The notes under the pieces are model-generated. The model ran no database searches. It worked only from the letters and a program-made list of their open reading frames with translations, and was not told the origin of the DNA. Below, one piece after another: positions 1-6,430 of a DNA stretch of 39,664 nt. The stretch covers positions 1-39,664 of the forward strand of contig JAQGHR010000121.1 in NCBI GenBank assembly GCA_028291545.1, given 5' to 3'. This stretch comes from Planctomycetota bacterium. GTDB taxonomy: Bacteria; Planctomycetota; Planctomycetia; Isosphaerales; Isosphaeraceae. The position numbers and the translations under genes were made by a program. Numbering within the stretch: position 1 is the first letter of the stretch; every line of letters begins with the position of its first letter.

Positions 1-105
1 CGCGACCGGGCTCGCCTTCGGATCGGTGAGCCGCCCTAAGAATTGCGGACCTGGCTCGTCTCTCTCAGGGTTGGGCTCTCCCCTTCCCGATTCCGAGGCA
101 CGCCC

Positions 106-1173
106 ATGAACGAACCCGAGCATGCAGCGAAGGCCGCTCGAACCAGGCGTCCGATGTTCCAGCTCAGCCTGCGGACCTGGCTCGTCCTGACCGCCGTCGT
201 GGCGGGCGTGGTGGGGTGGCAGTCGCGACGGGTCGTCCTCTCGCCCAGGAACCTGGCCAGCATGAGCGAGGTCGCCACGCTCGACAAGGACGTCTGGGAG
301 ATCGCGTGGAGCCCGGAACGCGATCGCATGGCGATCCTGGGCTGGGAAAAACCGGTCGATATCCGGCATGTGCTCTCGCTCCAGACGATCGAGACGATCG
401 GCAAGGATCAGAAGCTGATCCACTTCGCCTTCAGCCCGGTTCCAGGCGTGGTCGCCTATTGCAAGAATGGGACGACGGCCGAGATTCTCCATCGGAAGAC
501 CGGCCGGGTCATCGAGCTCGACGCCAAGGACTCGCAGCCCGGCATGGTCTTCAGCCCGGACGGTTCGACCCTGGCGACCGGGGGCTACGGGACGCATGCA
601 AAGCTCTGGAAGGTTGAGGATGGCACGCTTCTTCGCGAGTTCGACACCGGCCCGAGCGTCGGTGGGCTGAGGCCGGTGTTCAGCCCCGATGGGACGGTGC
701 TGGCGGTGGGGAACCGCAACTCGACGACGACGCTCTTCGACGTCGCCACGGGCCGACTCTTGCATCGTCTGCCCAAGTCGGAGTCCCACGGTTTGCAATT
801 CTCGCCCGATGGGCGGACCCTCGCGGTGGCCTACGCCGATGGCAGCCTCGCCTTGTGGAACGCCGCCGACGGTCAGTTACTCCACGATCGCAAGACCTCG
901 GCCGAGGAGCTTTACCGCGTGGATTGGTCGCCCGACGGCCGGATTCTTGCCTCCGCCGGCCTCATGGGCAAGATCACGCTCTGGAACCCCGCCGATCTCT
1001 CGATCCTCCGCGAGCTCGACGCTCCCGAGTGGGTCATCGGCCTTCGCTTCAGCCCCGACGGCCGCAACCTGATCACGGCCGGCGGGGTCTCCGACACCAG
1101 CAAAGGCAAGCGCAGCCTGAAGGTCTGGGGGATCGAAGGCTCGCTCTACTCGCTGGCCAACCGGCCGAGGTAA
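106..1173 (+). CDS. Membrane-anchored WD40 repeat protein
   Basis: A 355-residue protein. A short basic N-terminus is followed by one hydrophobic segment (about residues 20-38, core LRTWLVLTAVVAGVVGW) and then roughly seven WD40-like blades to the C-terminus, recognisable by repeated FSPDG-x-LA and LWN/LWK motifs. This is enough for a single beta-propeller, probably held at the outer face of the membrane. WD40 propellers are protein-interaction scaffolds, so no enzymatic role is proposed. I chose ATG 106 because GAGG lies 7 nt upstream. A TTG at 43 would add 21 residues that place a second RTWLV motif before the anchor, which looks less natural. The gene faces a minus-strand pair, with a palindromic element between them. 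The partner or ligand is unknown. The fold assignment is firm. Confidence 0.85.
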   Translation: MNEPEHAAKAARTRRPMFQLSLRTWLVLTAVVAGVVGWQSRRVVLSPRNLASMSEVATLDKDVWEIAWSPERDRMAILGWEKPVDIRHVLSLQTIETIGKDQKLIHFAFSPVPGVVAYCKNGTTAEILHRKTGRVIELDAKDSQPGMVFSPDGSTLATGGYGTHAKLWKVEDGTLLREFDTGPSVGGLRPVFSPDGTVLAVGNRNSTTTLFDVATGRLLHRLPKSESHGLQFSPDGRTLAVAYADGSLALWNAADGQLLHDRKTSAEELYRVDWSPDGRILASAGLMGKITLWNPADLSILRELDAPEWVIGLRFSPDGRNLITAGGVSDTSKGKRSLKVWGIEGSLYSLANRPR

Positions 1174-1262
1174 GAGGCTGTCTGGAAGGCTTCGTTAGAG
1201 CCCCGATGGGGCTCAGGAGATCCAGCCAATTCGGGCTTGAAAATCGCCCTCTGGACAGCCTC
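1174..1262. repeat. Inverted-repeat element between convergent genes
   Basis: The element starts directly after the WD40 stop codon. Outer arms GAGGCTGTC (1174-1182) and GACAGCCTC (1254-1262) pair perfectly. Inside lie a hairpin with a 7-bp stem and 3-nt loop (GAGCCCC/GGGGCTC, 1198-1214) and a weak GGGC/GCCC stem (from about 1233). It separates the plus-strand WD40 gene from the minus-strand gene ending at 1281. It may act as a bidirectional terminator, although no T tract is visible, or be a small mobile or REP-like relic, since its ends look like short terminal inverted repeats. The pairing is seen directly; the function is inferred. Confidence 0.5.
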
Positions 1263-1280
1263 GAAGATCGAACGACGCGC

Positions 1281-1502
1281 TCAGCGCACCTCGACATCCC
1301 CTTCATCCTCGTCGGTTTCCTCGTCGAACTCATCCCACCACTCGATATCCTGGCGATCGGGGTCGGCCTCGGGGTGATGGGAGGTTTCGGGCTCGGGGAG
1401 CTGGATGGAGACGGTCGCCCAGCCCTCGGGGATATGGGAGGGGAGTTGCAAGACCACGGTGCGGTCCGGCGGGATCAGGATCTGGGTCCGATAGCGTCGC
1501 AC
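1281..1502 (-). CDS. Small acidic protein of unknown function
   Basis: A 73-residue protein that I do not recognise. It has a core rich in beta-prone residues (ILIPPDRTVVLQLP, then an EGWATVSIQLPE stretch) and an extremely acidic C-terminus (WWDEFDEETDEDEG). I prefer the GTG at 1502 because AAGG lies 7 nt upstream. The longest frame instead starts with a GTG at 1586, giving 101 residues and overlapping the MaoC stop codon as GTGA, which would make the pair translationally coupled. The start is therefore ambiguous. Either way it is the downstream gene of a minus-strand unit with the MaoC gene. Small proteins of this kind can resemble antitoxin-like beta-strand proteins, but no toxin gene is adjacent. 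Confidence 0.5.
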   Translation of the reverse strand: MRRYRTQILIPPDRTVVLQLPSHIPEGWATVSIQLPEPETSHHPEADPDRQDIEWWDEFDEETDEDEGDVEVR

Positions 1503-1582
1503 GGAAGCACCTTGGGGACGGGAGGGGTGGAATCGGAGGCGTGGATATTGTAGGAGCGCGGGGTTCGCGATGTGTCGGGGAG

Positions 1583-2059
1583 TCACGAATCGGCCTTCGC
1601 GGGCTTCTCGGACGACTTCACGAGGGTCTGGAGAATCCCCTCCTGGACGGTCTTGCCATGCTGGTTGACCAGGCGGCGGTGCCAGGTGACTACGCCTCGG
1701 CGGCCTCGGGCGCGGGGTTCGAGGGAGACGATGCGGGCGACGACGTGGATCGTGTCGCCGAAATGGATCGGTTCAAGGAATTTCCATTCCTGGATGCCCA
1801 GGAACGCCAGGGTCTCGACACGAGGTGCGTGGCTTCCCAGACCACTGGCGATCGCCAGGCCGAGCAGGCCGTGCGCGACGGGCTTGCCGAAAGGGCCGGA
1901 GCCGGACGACGCGTGATCGACGTGGAGGGGGTTGAAGTCGCCCGAAATCCCGGCGAAATTCACGACATCGGTCTCGGTGACTGTACGGCGAGGGCTTTCC
2001 CACTCGTCGCCTTCGGCTAACTGGTCGAAACCCAGGGTCGGGATCGTGTGGCGGGACAC
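1583..2059 (-). CDS. MaoC-like hotdog dehydratase (R-specific enoyl-CoA hydratase type)
   Basis: A 158-residue single-hotdog protein. The motif FAGISGDFNPLHVDH (about residues 35-49) contains the catalytic pair expected for this family, Asp41 and His46 in the D-x4-H spacing of PhaJ/MaoC hydratases. It is followed by the FGKPVAHGLLGLAIASG overhang helix segment (about 77-93). The family hydrates trans-2-enoyl-CoA to (R)-3-hydroxyacyl-CoA in fatty-acid or polyester metabolism; the substrate here cannot be read from sequence. The start is GTG 2059, supported by AGGAGG 8 nt upstream. The gene heads a short minus-strand unit with the small acidic protein and is divergent from the ANTAR regulator. 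The length is normal for a single-domain member. Confidence 0.88.
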   Translation of the reverse strand: MSRHTIPTLGFDQLAEGDEWESPRRTVTETDVVNFAGISGDFNPLHVDHASSGSGPFGKPVAHGLLGLAIASGLGSHAPRVETLAFLGIQEWKFLEPIHFGDTIHVVARIVSLEPRARGRRGVVTWHRRLVNQHGKTVQEGILQTLVKSSEKPAKADS

Positions 2060-2089
2060 CGAGACGACCTCCTGTACCGCGATTGAGGA

Positions 2090-2095
2090 TATAAT
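2090..2095. promoter_or_regulatory. Candidate -10 box in a divergent intergenic region
   Basis: TATAAT sits in a short AT-rich island (2081-2096) within otherwise very GC-rich DNA, between the divergent MaoC and ANTAR-regulator genes. The same bases read ATTATA on the minus strand. No convincing -35 box is found at 16-18 nt for either direction, so this is only a candidate promoter core and its direction is unresolved. Confidence 0.3.
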
Positions 2096-2197
2096 GAGGA
2101 GCTATCCCGAGATTGCCGTGGGATGGGTACGAATTGTGCAGGTTGAGCGTGAAAGCGTCAAGTCGTGCTCGAGGGGCGATCTCAGGCGCTTGCCGAA

Positions 2198-2212
2198 ACC
2201 TCTCGGAGAGGT
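2198..2212. promoter_or_regulatory. Short perfect palindrome in the leader of the ANTAR regulator
   Basis: ACCTCTC and GAGAGGT flank a single central G, about 110 nt upstream of the regulator start. As RNA this can form a 5-6 bp hairpin with a 3-5 nt loop; as DNA it could be an operator. It does not show the paired hexaloop hairpins with A1/G4 that define known ANTAR targets, so autoregulation by the product is unsupported. Confidence 0.25.
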
Positions 2213-2320
2213 GACAATGAGAGAGTCGACGACGGCGTTTGTTACGAAGCCGCGTTAGCAACCGTCGTGCCTGTAAGTGGAATGCGCCGTCCGCGTCGGA
2301 CCGCGCGGGAGGCCTCGCGC

Positions 2321-3022
2321 ATGAACCGCCTTTGCAAAGTTTTGATCGCCGATGACGAACGCCCCGTGGCCGCCGGCCTTCAGGGCCAGCTCGAAGCCCT
2401 CGGCTACGACGTGGTCGCCGTCGTGGATGACGGCCAGCGCGCCATCGAAGTCTGCCGCCGCACCCTGCCCGATGTCGTGATGATGGACATCGAGATGCCG
2501 GGCCTGGATGGATTGTCGGCCGCGCGCCAGATCGCTCAGGACCCGGGCACGCCCGTGATCATCCTGACGGCCCACGGCCACCCGAATCTCGTCGACCAGG
2601 CCGTCCAGGATGGGGTGATCCAGTACCTCCTGAAACCCGTGACCAGCCCGAGCCTGCACGCCGCGATCCAGACGGCCGTGGCGCGGGCGCGCGAAGTCAA
2701 GAGCCTGCGCGACAGCGTCCAGGCCCTGGAGTTGACCCTTCGCGAACGCAAGCTCATCGAGCGTGCCAAGGGCATCCTGATGACCCGCCGCAACCTTTCC
2801 GAGCCCGAGGCATTCCGCTTCCTACAGCGACAGAGCCAGGATCGCCGCATGCCCATGGCCAAGCTCGCCGAATCGGTGGTCCAGGCCGACGAACTCCTGG
2901 ACAGCCCCACGGGTCCCACACCCCCTTCGTCTCCCTCCCACCACGGCCCGGTCCCCCCTCCCCAGCACGGCCCGATCCCGATTTCGCGGCATTCCAGCCG
3001 TCACAGCGGGGAAGATTTGTAA
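2321..3022 (+). CDS. AmiR/NasT-type response regulator with ANTAR RNA-binding domain
   Basis: A 233-residue protein. The receiver domain occupies residues 5-120, with acidic pocket Asp11-Asp12, phospho-acceptor Asp56 in VMMDIEMPG, Thr83 and Lys105 (LLKPVT). A linker coiled region follows, then an ANTAR domain at about 137-195 with the typical RKLIERAKGILM and EAFRFLQRQS segments. The last 40 residues are rich in Pro and His and look disordered. ANTAR regulators bind tandem hairpins in nascent mRNA and cause antitermination, often in nitrogen metabolism. No cognate histidine kinase or nitrogen gene is nearby, so the target is unknown. The start at 2321 is chosen from GGGAGG 8 nt upstream and because the receiver fold begins immediately. 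The longer frame from 2165 would add 52 unrelated residues. Confidence 0.92.
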   Translation: MNRLCKVLIADDERPVAAGLQGQLEALGYDVVAVVDDGQRAIEVCRRTLPDVVMMDIEMPGLDGLSAARQIAQDPGTPVIILTAHGHPNLVDQAVQDGVIQYLLKPVTSPSLHAAIQTAVARAREVKSLRDSVQALELTLRERKLIERAKGILMTRRNLSEPEAFRFLQRQSQDRRMPMAKLAESVVQADELLDSPTGPTPPSSPSHHGPVPPPQHGPIPISRHSSRHSGEDL

Positions 3023-3095
3023 CGACACCCTCGATCGGATTGCCTTTTACCGAGGCTGCGATCGAACCCGTCGGGCGCGCAGCCCTTCACTGTGA

Positions 3096-3124
3096 CCCTC
3101 TCCCCCGGTGGGGTGGGGAGAGGG
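3096..3124. terminator. Strong hairpin between convergent genes (terminator or REP-like)
   Basis: CCCTCTCCCC (3096-3105) and GGGGAGAGGG (3115-3124) form a perfect 10-bp stem with a 9-nt loop. It lies in the 120-nt gap between the converging ANTAR regulator and thrS. It has no T tract, so either a bidirectional transcription barrier or a dispersed REP-type palindrome is possible. CCCTCTCCCC-type palindromes are widespread in GC-rich genomes. Confidence 0.45.
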
Positions 3125-3142
3125 GACCGGAAAGGCACCCCC

Positions 3143-5338
3143 TCAATAAGCGTGCTTCTCCCCCGTCTCCTCGGGTTCGGGGGGAGCGGCCGGAGGGGCG
3201 ACTTGACGGATGGCACGGGCGTCGCTCTCGGCCTTGATCTGGGCGATCGCGGCCTCCAGGGGCATCGCGCCCTTGTCGCCGTCCAGGCGGTCACGGTAAG
3301 AAACCGCGCCGGTCTCGGCCTCCTTGGCACCGACGACCAGCATCACGGGAATCTTTTCGAGCTGCGCATCGCGGATCTTGGCGCCGATCTTCTCCGGTCG
3401 GGAGTCGGTCGCCGCACGCAGGCCCGCCGCCTGGAGGGCCGCCAGGACCGTCGCCGCGTACTCGGCCACCTTGTCCGAGATCGGCAGGACCCGCACCTGC
3501 TCGGGGGCCAGCCAGAGCGGGAACGCGCCGGCGAAGTGCTCGATCAGGATGCCCATGAACCGCTCCATCGAGCCGAACGGCGCGCGGTGGATCATCACCG
3601 GCCGGTGCGGCTGATTGTCGGCCCCGGTGTACTCCAATCCGAACCGCTCGGGCAGGACGTAATCAAGCTGCACCGTGCCCAGTTGCCACTGGCGGCCGAT
3701 GCAGTCCTTGACGATGAAATCCGCCTTCGGCCCATAGAACGCGGCCTCGCCCGCCGCCTCCTCGTACGGCAATTTCATCTCGTCCAGCACCGAGCGAATG
3801 TCCTCCTCGGCCCGCCTCCAGATGTCGCCCTCCGCCCCGGCATACTTGGGGTCGTCGGGGTCGTGCTTCGAGAGCCGCAGCCGATAATCCGTCAGCCCCA
3901 GGCTCCCCAGCACGAACTGCGTCAGCTCCATCGTCGATCGGAACTCCTGCCGCACCTGATCCTCGGTGCAGAACAGGTGCGCATCATCCTGTGTGAACCC
4001 GCGAACCCGTGTCAGGCCCGACAGTTCGCCCGACTTCTCGTAGCGATAGACCGTGCCGAACTCGGCCAGGCGGACCGGCAGATCGCGGTAGGATCTCGGC
4101 TGGGCCGCGTAAATCTGGATGTGGTGGGGGCAGTTCATCGGCTTGAGGAGGTATTCCTCGCTCACGCCGTTCGTGGCGACGAAGTGGAGCCGACCCGCCG
4201 AATTCAGCTCGAAATACTTGACCGGCGGCTGTCCCGGCGTGAGCGGGGCGTCCTCGGGAATGCCCGCCTGCTGCAAGAGGAGCTTCTGCGCCGGGTCGTC
4301 CAGCGTTTCCTTCTCTAACCCGTCCACCAGCGCCATCGCGGCGTCGCTCAGGAGACGAATCGGCGGGAACTGCGAGTCCTTGTAATACGGATAGTGCCCG
4401 CTCTGCTTGTAGAGGTCGATCTTGCCGATATTCGGCGTGTAGACGGGTTGATATCCCCGCTTCGTCAACTCCTTCTGCAAGAAATCCTGCAACACCCCCC
4501 GGACGATCGCCCCCTTCGGCATCCACAGGACCAATCCCGACCCCACCAGCGGCGAGATCGTGAACAGATGCAGATCCTTGCCGATCCGGCGGTGGTCCCG
4601 CTTCTTGGACTCCTCGACCTGCGCCAGGTGGGCGTCCAGTTCCTTCTTCTCGAAGAACGCCGTGCCGTAGACGCGCTGCAAGGTCGGCCCGTCGGATCGG
4701 CCCTTCCAGTAGGCCCCGGCGATCGAGAGCAGCTTGAACGCCCCGACCTTGCCGGCGTGCGGGATGTGCGGACCCCGGCAGAGGTCGACGAACTCGCCTT
4801 GCCGGTAGAACGACAGGATGCCGTACTTGTGCAATTCCTCGTCGATATGTTCGGTCTTGTATCCCTGGCCCAGCTCCTCGACGAACTGCCTGGCCTCGGG
4901 CACCGGCAGCATGAACCGCTCGAACGGCTCGTGCTCGGCGATGATGCTGGCCATCTCGGCCTCGATCGCCGGGAAGTCGTCCTCGGTGATATGCCGGCCG
5001 GGCACGTCCACGTCGTAATAAAAGCCGTTCGCCGTGGTCGGCCCGAAGGCCAGCTTCACGCCCGGAAAGACCCTCATGATGGCCCGAGCCATGACGTGGG
5101 CCGTCGAGTGCCTCAGGACGTCGAGCGCCTCCTTGTCCCTGGGCGTGAGGACGCGGAAGGCGACGTTCTCCCCGTCCTTGACCTCCAGCGGCCTGTCCAG
5201 GTCCACGATCGCCCCGTCCGCCACGGCCGCGACCGCCGCCTCGGCCAGCCTCTTGCCGATCCCCTCGACGATTTCCCTGGGCCTTACGCCCTCCGCGTAT
5301 TCCTTGACCGTCCCGTCCGGCAGCGTGATCTTGACCAT
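3143..5338 (-). CDS. thrS: Threonyl-tRNA synthetase
   Basis: A 731-residue class II synthetase that charges tRNA-Thr in the cytoplasm. In order it has an N-terminal TGS domain (1-62), an editing domain with His77-x3-His81 (HSTAH), and a catalytic core with the zinc-ligand Cys403 in PMNCPHH, motif 2 (RVRGFTQDDAHLFC) and motif 3 (HRAPFGSMERF). An anticodon-binding domain (VRVLPISDK onward) follows. I chose ATG 5338 because the TGS domain starts there (MVKITLPDG); the frame extends to 5470 with a low-complexity Pro/Gly leader that is probably untranslated. It is longer than the 642-residue E. coli enzyme. The extra length comes from about 50 residues inserted between the YKDSQFPP segment and the zinc Cys, and from a 30-residue Pro/Glu-rich tail. 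The gene appears monocistronic. Confidence 0.97.
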   Translation of the reverse strand: MVKITLPDGTVKEYAEGVRPREIVEGIGKRLAEAAVAAVADGAIVDLDRPLEVKDGENVAFRVLTPRDKEALDVLRHSTAHVMARAIMRVFPGVKLAFGPTTANGFYYDVDVPGRHITEDDFPAIEAEMASIIAEHEPFERFMLPVPEARQFVEELGQGYKTEHIDEELHKYGILSFYRQGEFVDLCRGPHIPHAGKVGAFKLLSIAGAYWKGRSDGPTLQRVYGTAFFEKKELDAHLAQVEESKKRDHRRIGKDLHLFTISPLVGSGLVLWMPKGAIVRGVLQDFLQKELTKRGYQPVYTPNIGKIDLYKQSGHYPYYKDSQFPPIRLLSDAAMALVDGLEKETLDDPAQKLLLQQAGIPEDAPLTPGQPPVKYFELNSAGRLHFVATNGVSEEYLLKPMNCPHHIQIYAAQPRSYRDLPVRLAEFGTVYRYEKSGELSGLTRVRGFTQDDAHLFCTEDQVRQEFRSTMELTQFVLGSLGLTDYRLRLSKHDPDDPKYAGAEGDIWRRAEEDIRSVLDEMKLPYEEAAGEAAFYGPKADFIVKDCIGRQWQLGTVQLDYVLPERFGLEYTGADNQPHRPVMIHRAPFGSMERFMGILIEHFAGAFPLWLAPEQVRVLPISDKVAEYAATVLAALQAAGLRAATDSRPEKIGAKIRDAQLEKIPVMLVVGAKEAETGAVSYRDRLDGDKGAMPLEAAIAQIKAESDARAIRQVAPPAAPPEPEETGEKHAY

Positions 5339-5804
5339 CGTACCGCGTTCCCATCTTTCCAGAGAGTCGCCCCCTCCGACCGACAACGCCGGCTCGGGGC
5401 GGGTTCCCAGAGTAATCGAGGGGGGCGGGCGGTGCCAAGACGGGGGCGGTGCAGCGATTGATCCCGACACGACGGATTCCCGGTTTGAAATCCCGTGCTG
5501 TTGCGATCATTTCTCCTGGACGTGAGAAGGGTCGACACACGGTCGGTGACCGGAAATTGGGAGAAACGGACCCGGCACCTTCCAGGGAATCGGGTTTCGG
5601 CTCGAACGAGCGGCGACCTTTGACGTCGGTGCCAATCAGCTTTCGTGTCTTTGTAGGACAGCTCCCGGCCCGCCGGTCTGGCGATGGCCTCGTGGTCGGA
5701 TTGGCACCTTTCCCCCCTCGCGTCTTGCCAGACCGGCCCGACGGTCGTTAGGCTCTTTTGAGGGGCCAGAGAATGCGCCTGAGCTCACCGGAGGAGATCC
5801 GACC
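5339..5804. other. Non-coding gap between divergent thrS and the sigma-factor gene
   Basis: No ORF here has convincing coding character. The left part is the thrS leader. The right part (5628-5737) holds two interleaved perfect inverted repeats, described separately. A TTGACG-like hexamer occurs at 5620-5625, but no good -10 box follows at 16-18 nt, so no promoter is called. A clear ribosome-binding site (AGGAG, 8 nt spacing) precedes the sigma-factor ATG. Confidence 0.6.
5628..5737. repeat. Two interleaved (crossing) inverted repeats upstream of the sigma-factor operon
   Basis: Pair A is GGTGCCAATC (5628-5637) with GATTGGCACC (5699-5708), 10/10. Pair B is GCCGGTCTGGC (5672-5682) with GCCAGACCGGC (5727-5737), 11/11. 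The order A-B-A'-B' means the stems cross: in RNA both can form only as a pseudoknot, or they are mutually exclusive. In DNA they could be two dyad operator pairs. The element lies 67-177 nt upstream of the sigma-factor start, suiting a regulatory leader. The pairing is seen; the function is inferred. Confidence 0.5.
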
Positions 5805-6428
5805 ATGCCGGTCGTCGAAAGGCCCAAGGACGGAGGCCGGGACGAGAACGAAGAGGAGAGTGACATCGCGGGATTCCTCGCCAGGATTGCGGCGGGGGAC
5901 GACGACGCGGCGCGCGAGCTGTTGACGAGGTATGAGGCGGAAGTCCGGCTGGTCGTGAGGCGGCAACTGCCGAGGCTGCTCCGATCGAGGTTCGACTCGC
6001 TGGATTTCCTCCAGAGCGTGTGGGGGAGCTTCTTCCTGCGGGTCAGAGGGGAGCCGGGCCAGTTCGAGGATTCGAGGCATCTGGTGGCGTTCCTGGCGAA
6101 GGCGGCGAAGAACAAGGTGATCGACGAGTATCGCCGCGCGGGCAGCCGCAAGGGGGACATGCATCGCGAGGAGCCGCTCTGGGCCGAGGGCGATCGGCCC
6201 CGGGACCTCGCAGCGCCGGGCGATACGGCCAGCCAGGTGGCGGAGGCGCACGAGGTCTTCGGACGGCTCCGAGACCTCCTGCCCGAGGACCGGCATCTGC
6301 TGCTGGACCTGAAGGCGCAGGGGCTCTCCAGCAAGGAAATTGGGGCGAAGCTCGGCATCAGCGAACGGACCGTCCAGCGCGTCCTGGAAGACCTCCGCCG
6401 CCGGGCGGAGGTCGAGCTGGAGGGTTGA
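5805..6428 (+). CDS. ECF-type RNA polymerase sigma factor
   Basis: A 207-residue cytoplasmic sigma factor of the extracytoplasmic-function class as found in planctomycetes. Region 2 covers about residues 30-110 (RYEAEVRLVVRRQL through FDSLDFLQSVWGSFF and AFLAKAAKNKVIDEYRR). A variable linker follows, then region 4 at about 150-205 with a helix-turn-helix (GLSSKEIGAKLGISERTVQRVLEDLRRR) that would read the -35 element. Region 3 is absent, as expected for ECF sigmas. ATG 5805 is preceded by AGGAG at 8 nt. The stop codon is only 2 nt before the GTG of the kinase/TPR gene, so the two are co-translated. No separate anti-sigma factor is present; the kinase may fill that role, by analogy with other planctomycete sigma-kinase pairs (inference). 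Confidence 0.93.
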   Translation: MPVVERPKDGGRDENEEESDIAGFLARIAAGDDDAARELLTRYEAEVRLVVRRQLPRLLRSRFDSLDFLQSVWGSFFLRVRGEPGQFEDSRHLVAFLAKAAKNKVIDEYRRAGSRKGDMHREEPLWAEGDRPRDLAAPGDTASQVAEAHEVFGRLRDLLPEDRHLLLDLKAQGLSSKEIGAKLGISERTVQRVLEDLRRRAEVELEG

Positions 6429-6430
6429 TC

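Noticed and set aside
1..39. Twelve codons ending in TAA at the left edge, possibly the C-terminus of an upstream gene
   Set aside because: Too short to show protein character or choose a frame.
45..186. 16-base direct repeat GCGGACCTGGCTCGTC at 45-60 and 171-186, in the same reading frame
   Set aside because: It could hint at a duplicated membrane anchor, but the first copy lies upstream of the better-supported start codon and a single short GC-rich repeat is weak evidence.
1281..2059. Toxin-antitoxin or defence module formed by the small acidic protein and its neighbour
   Set aside because: The neighbour is a clear MaoC-type metabolic enzyme, and no toxin family is recognisable.
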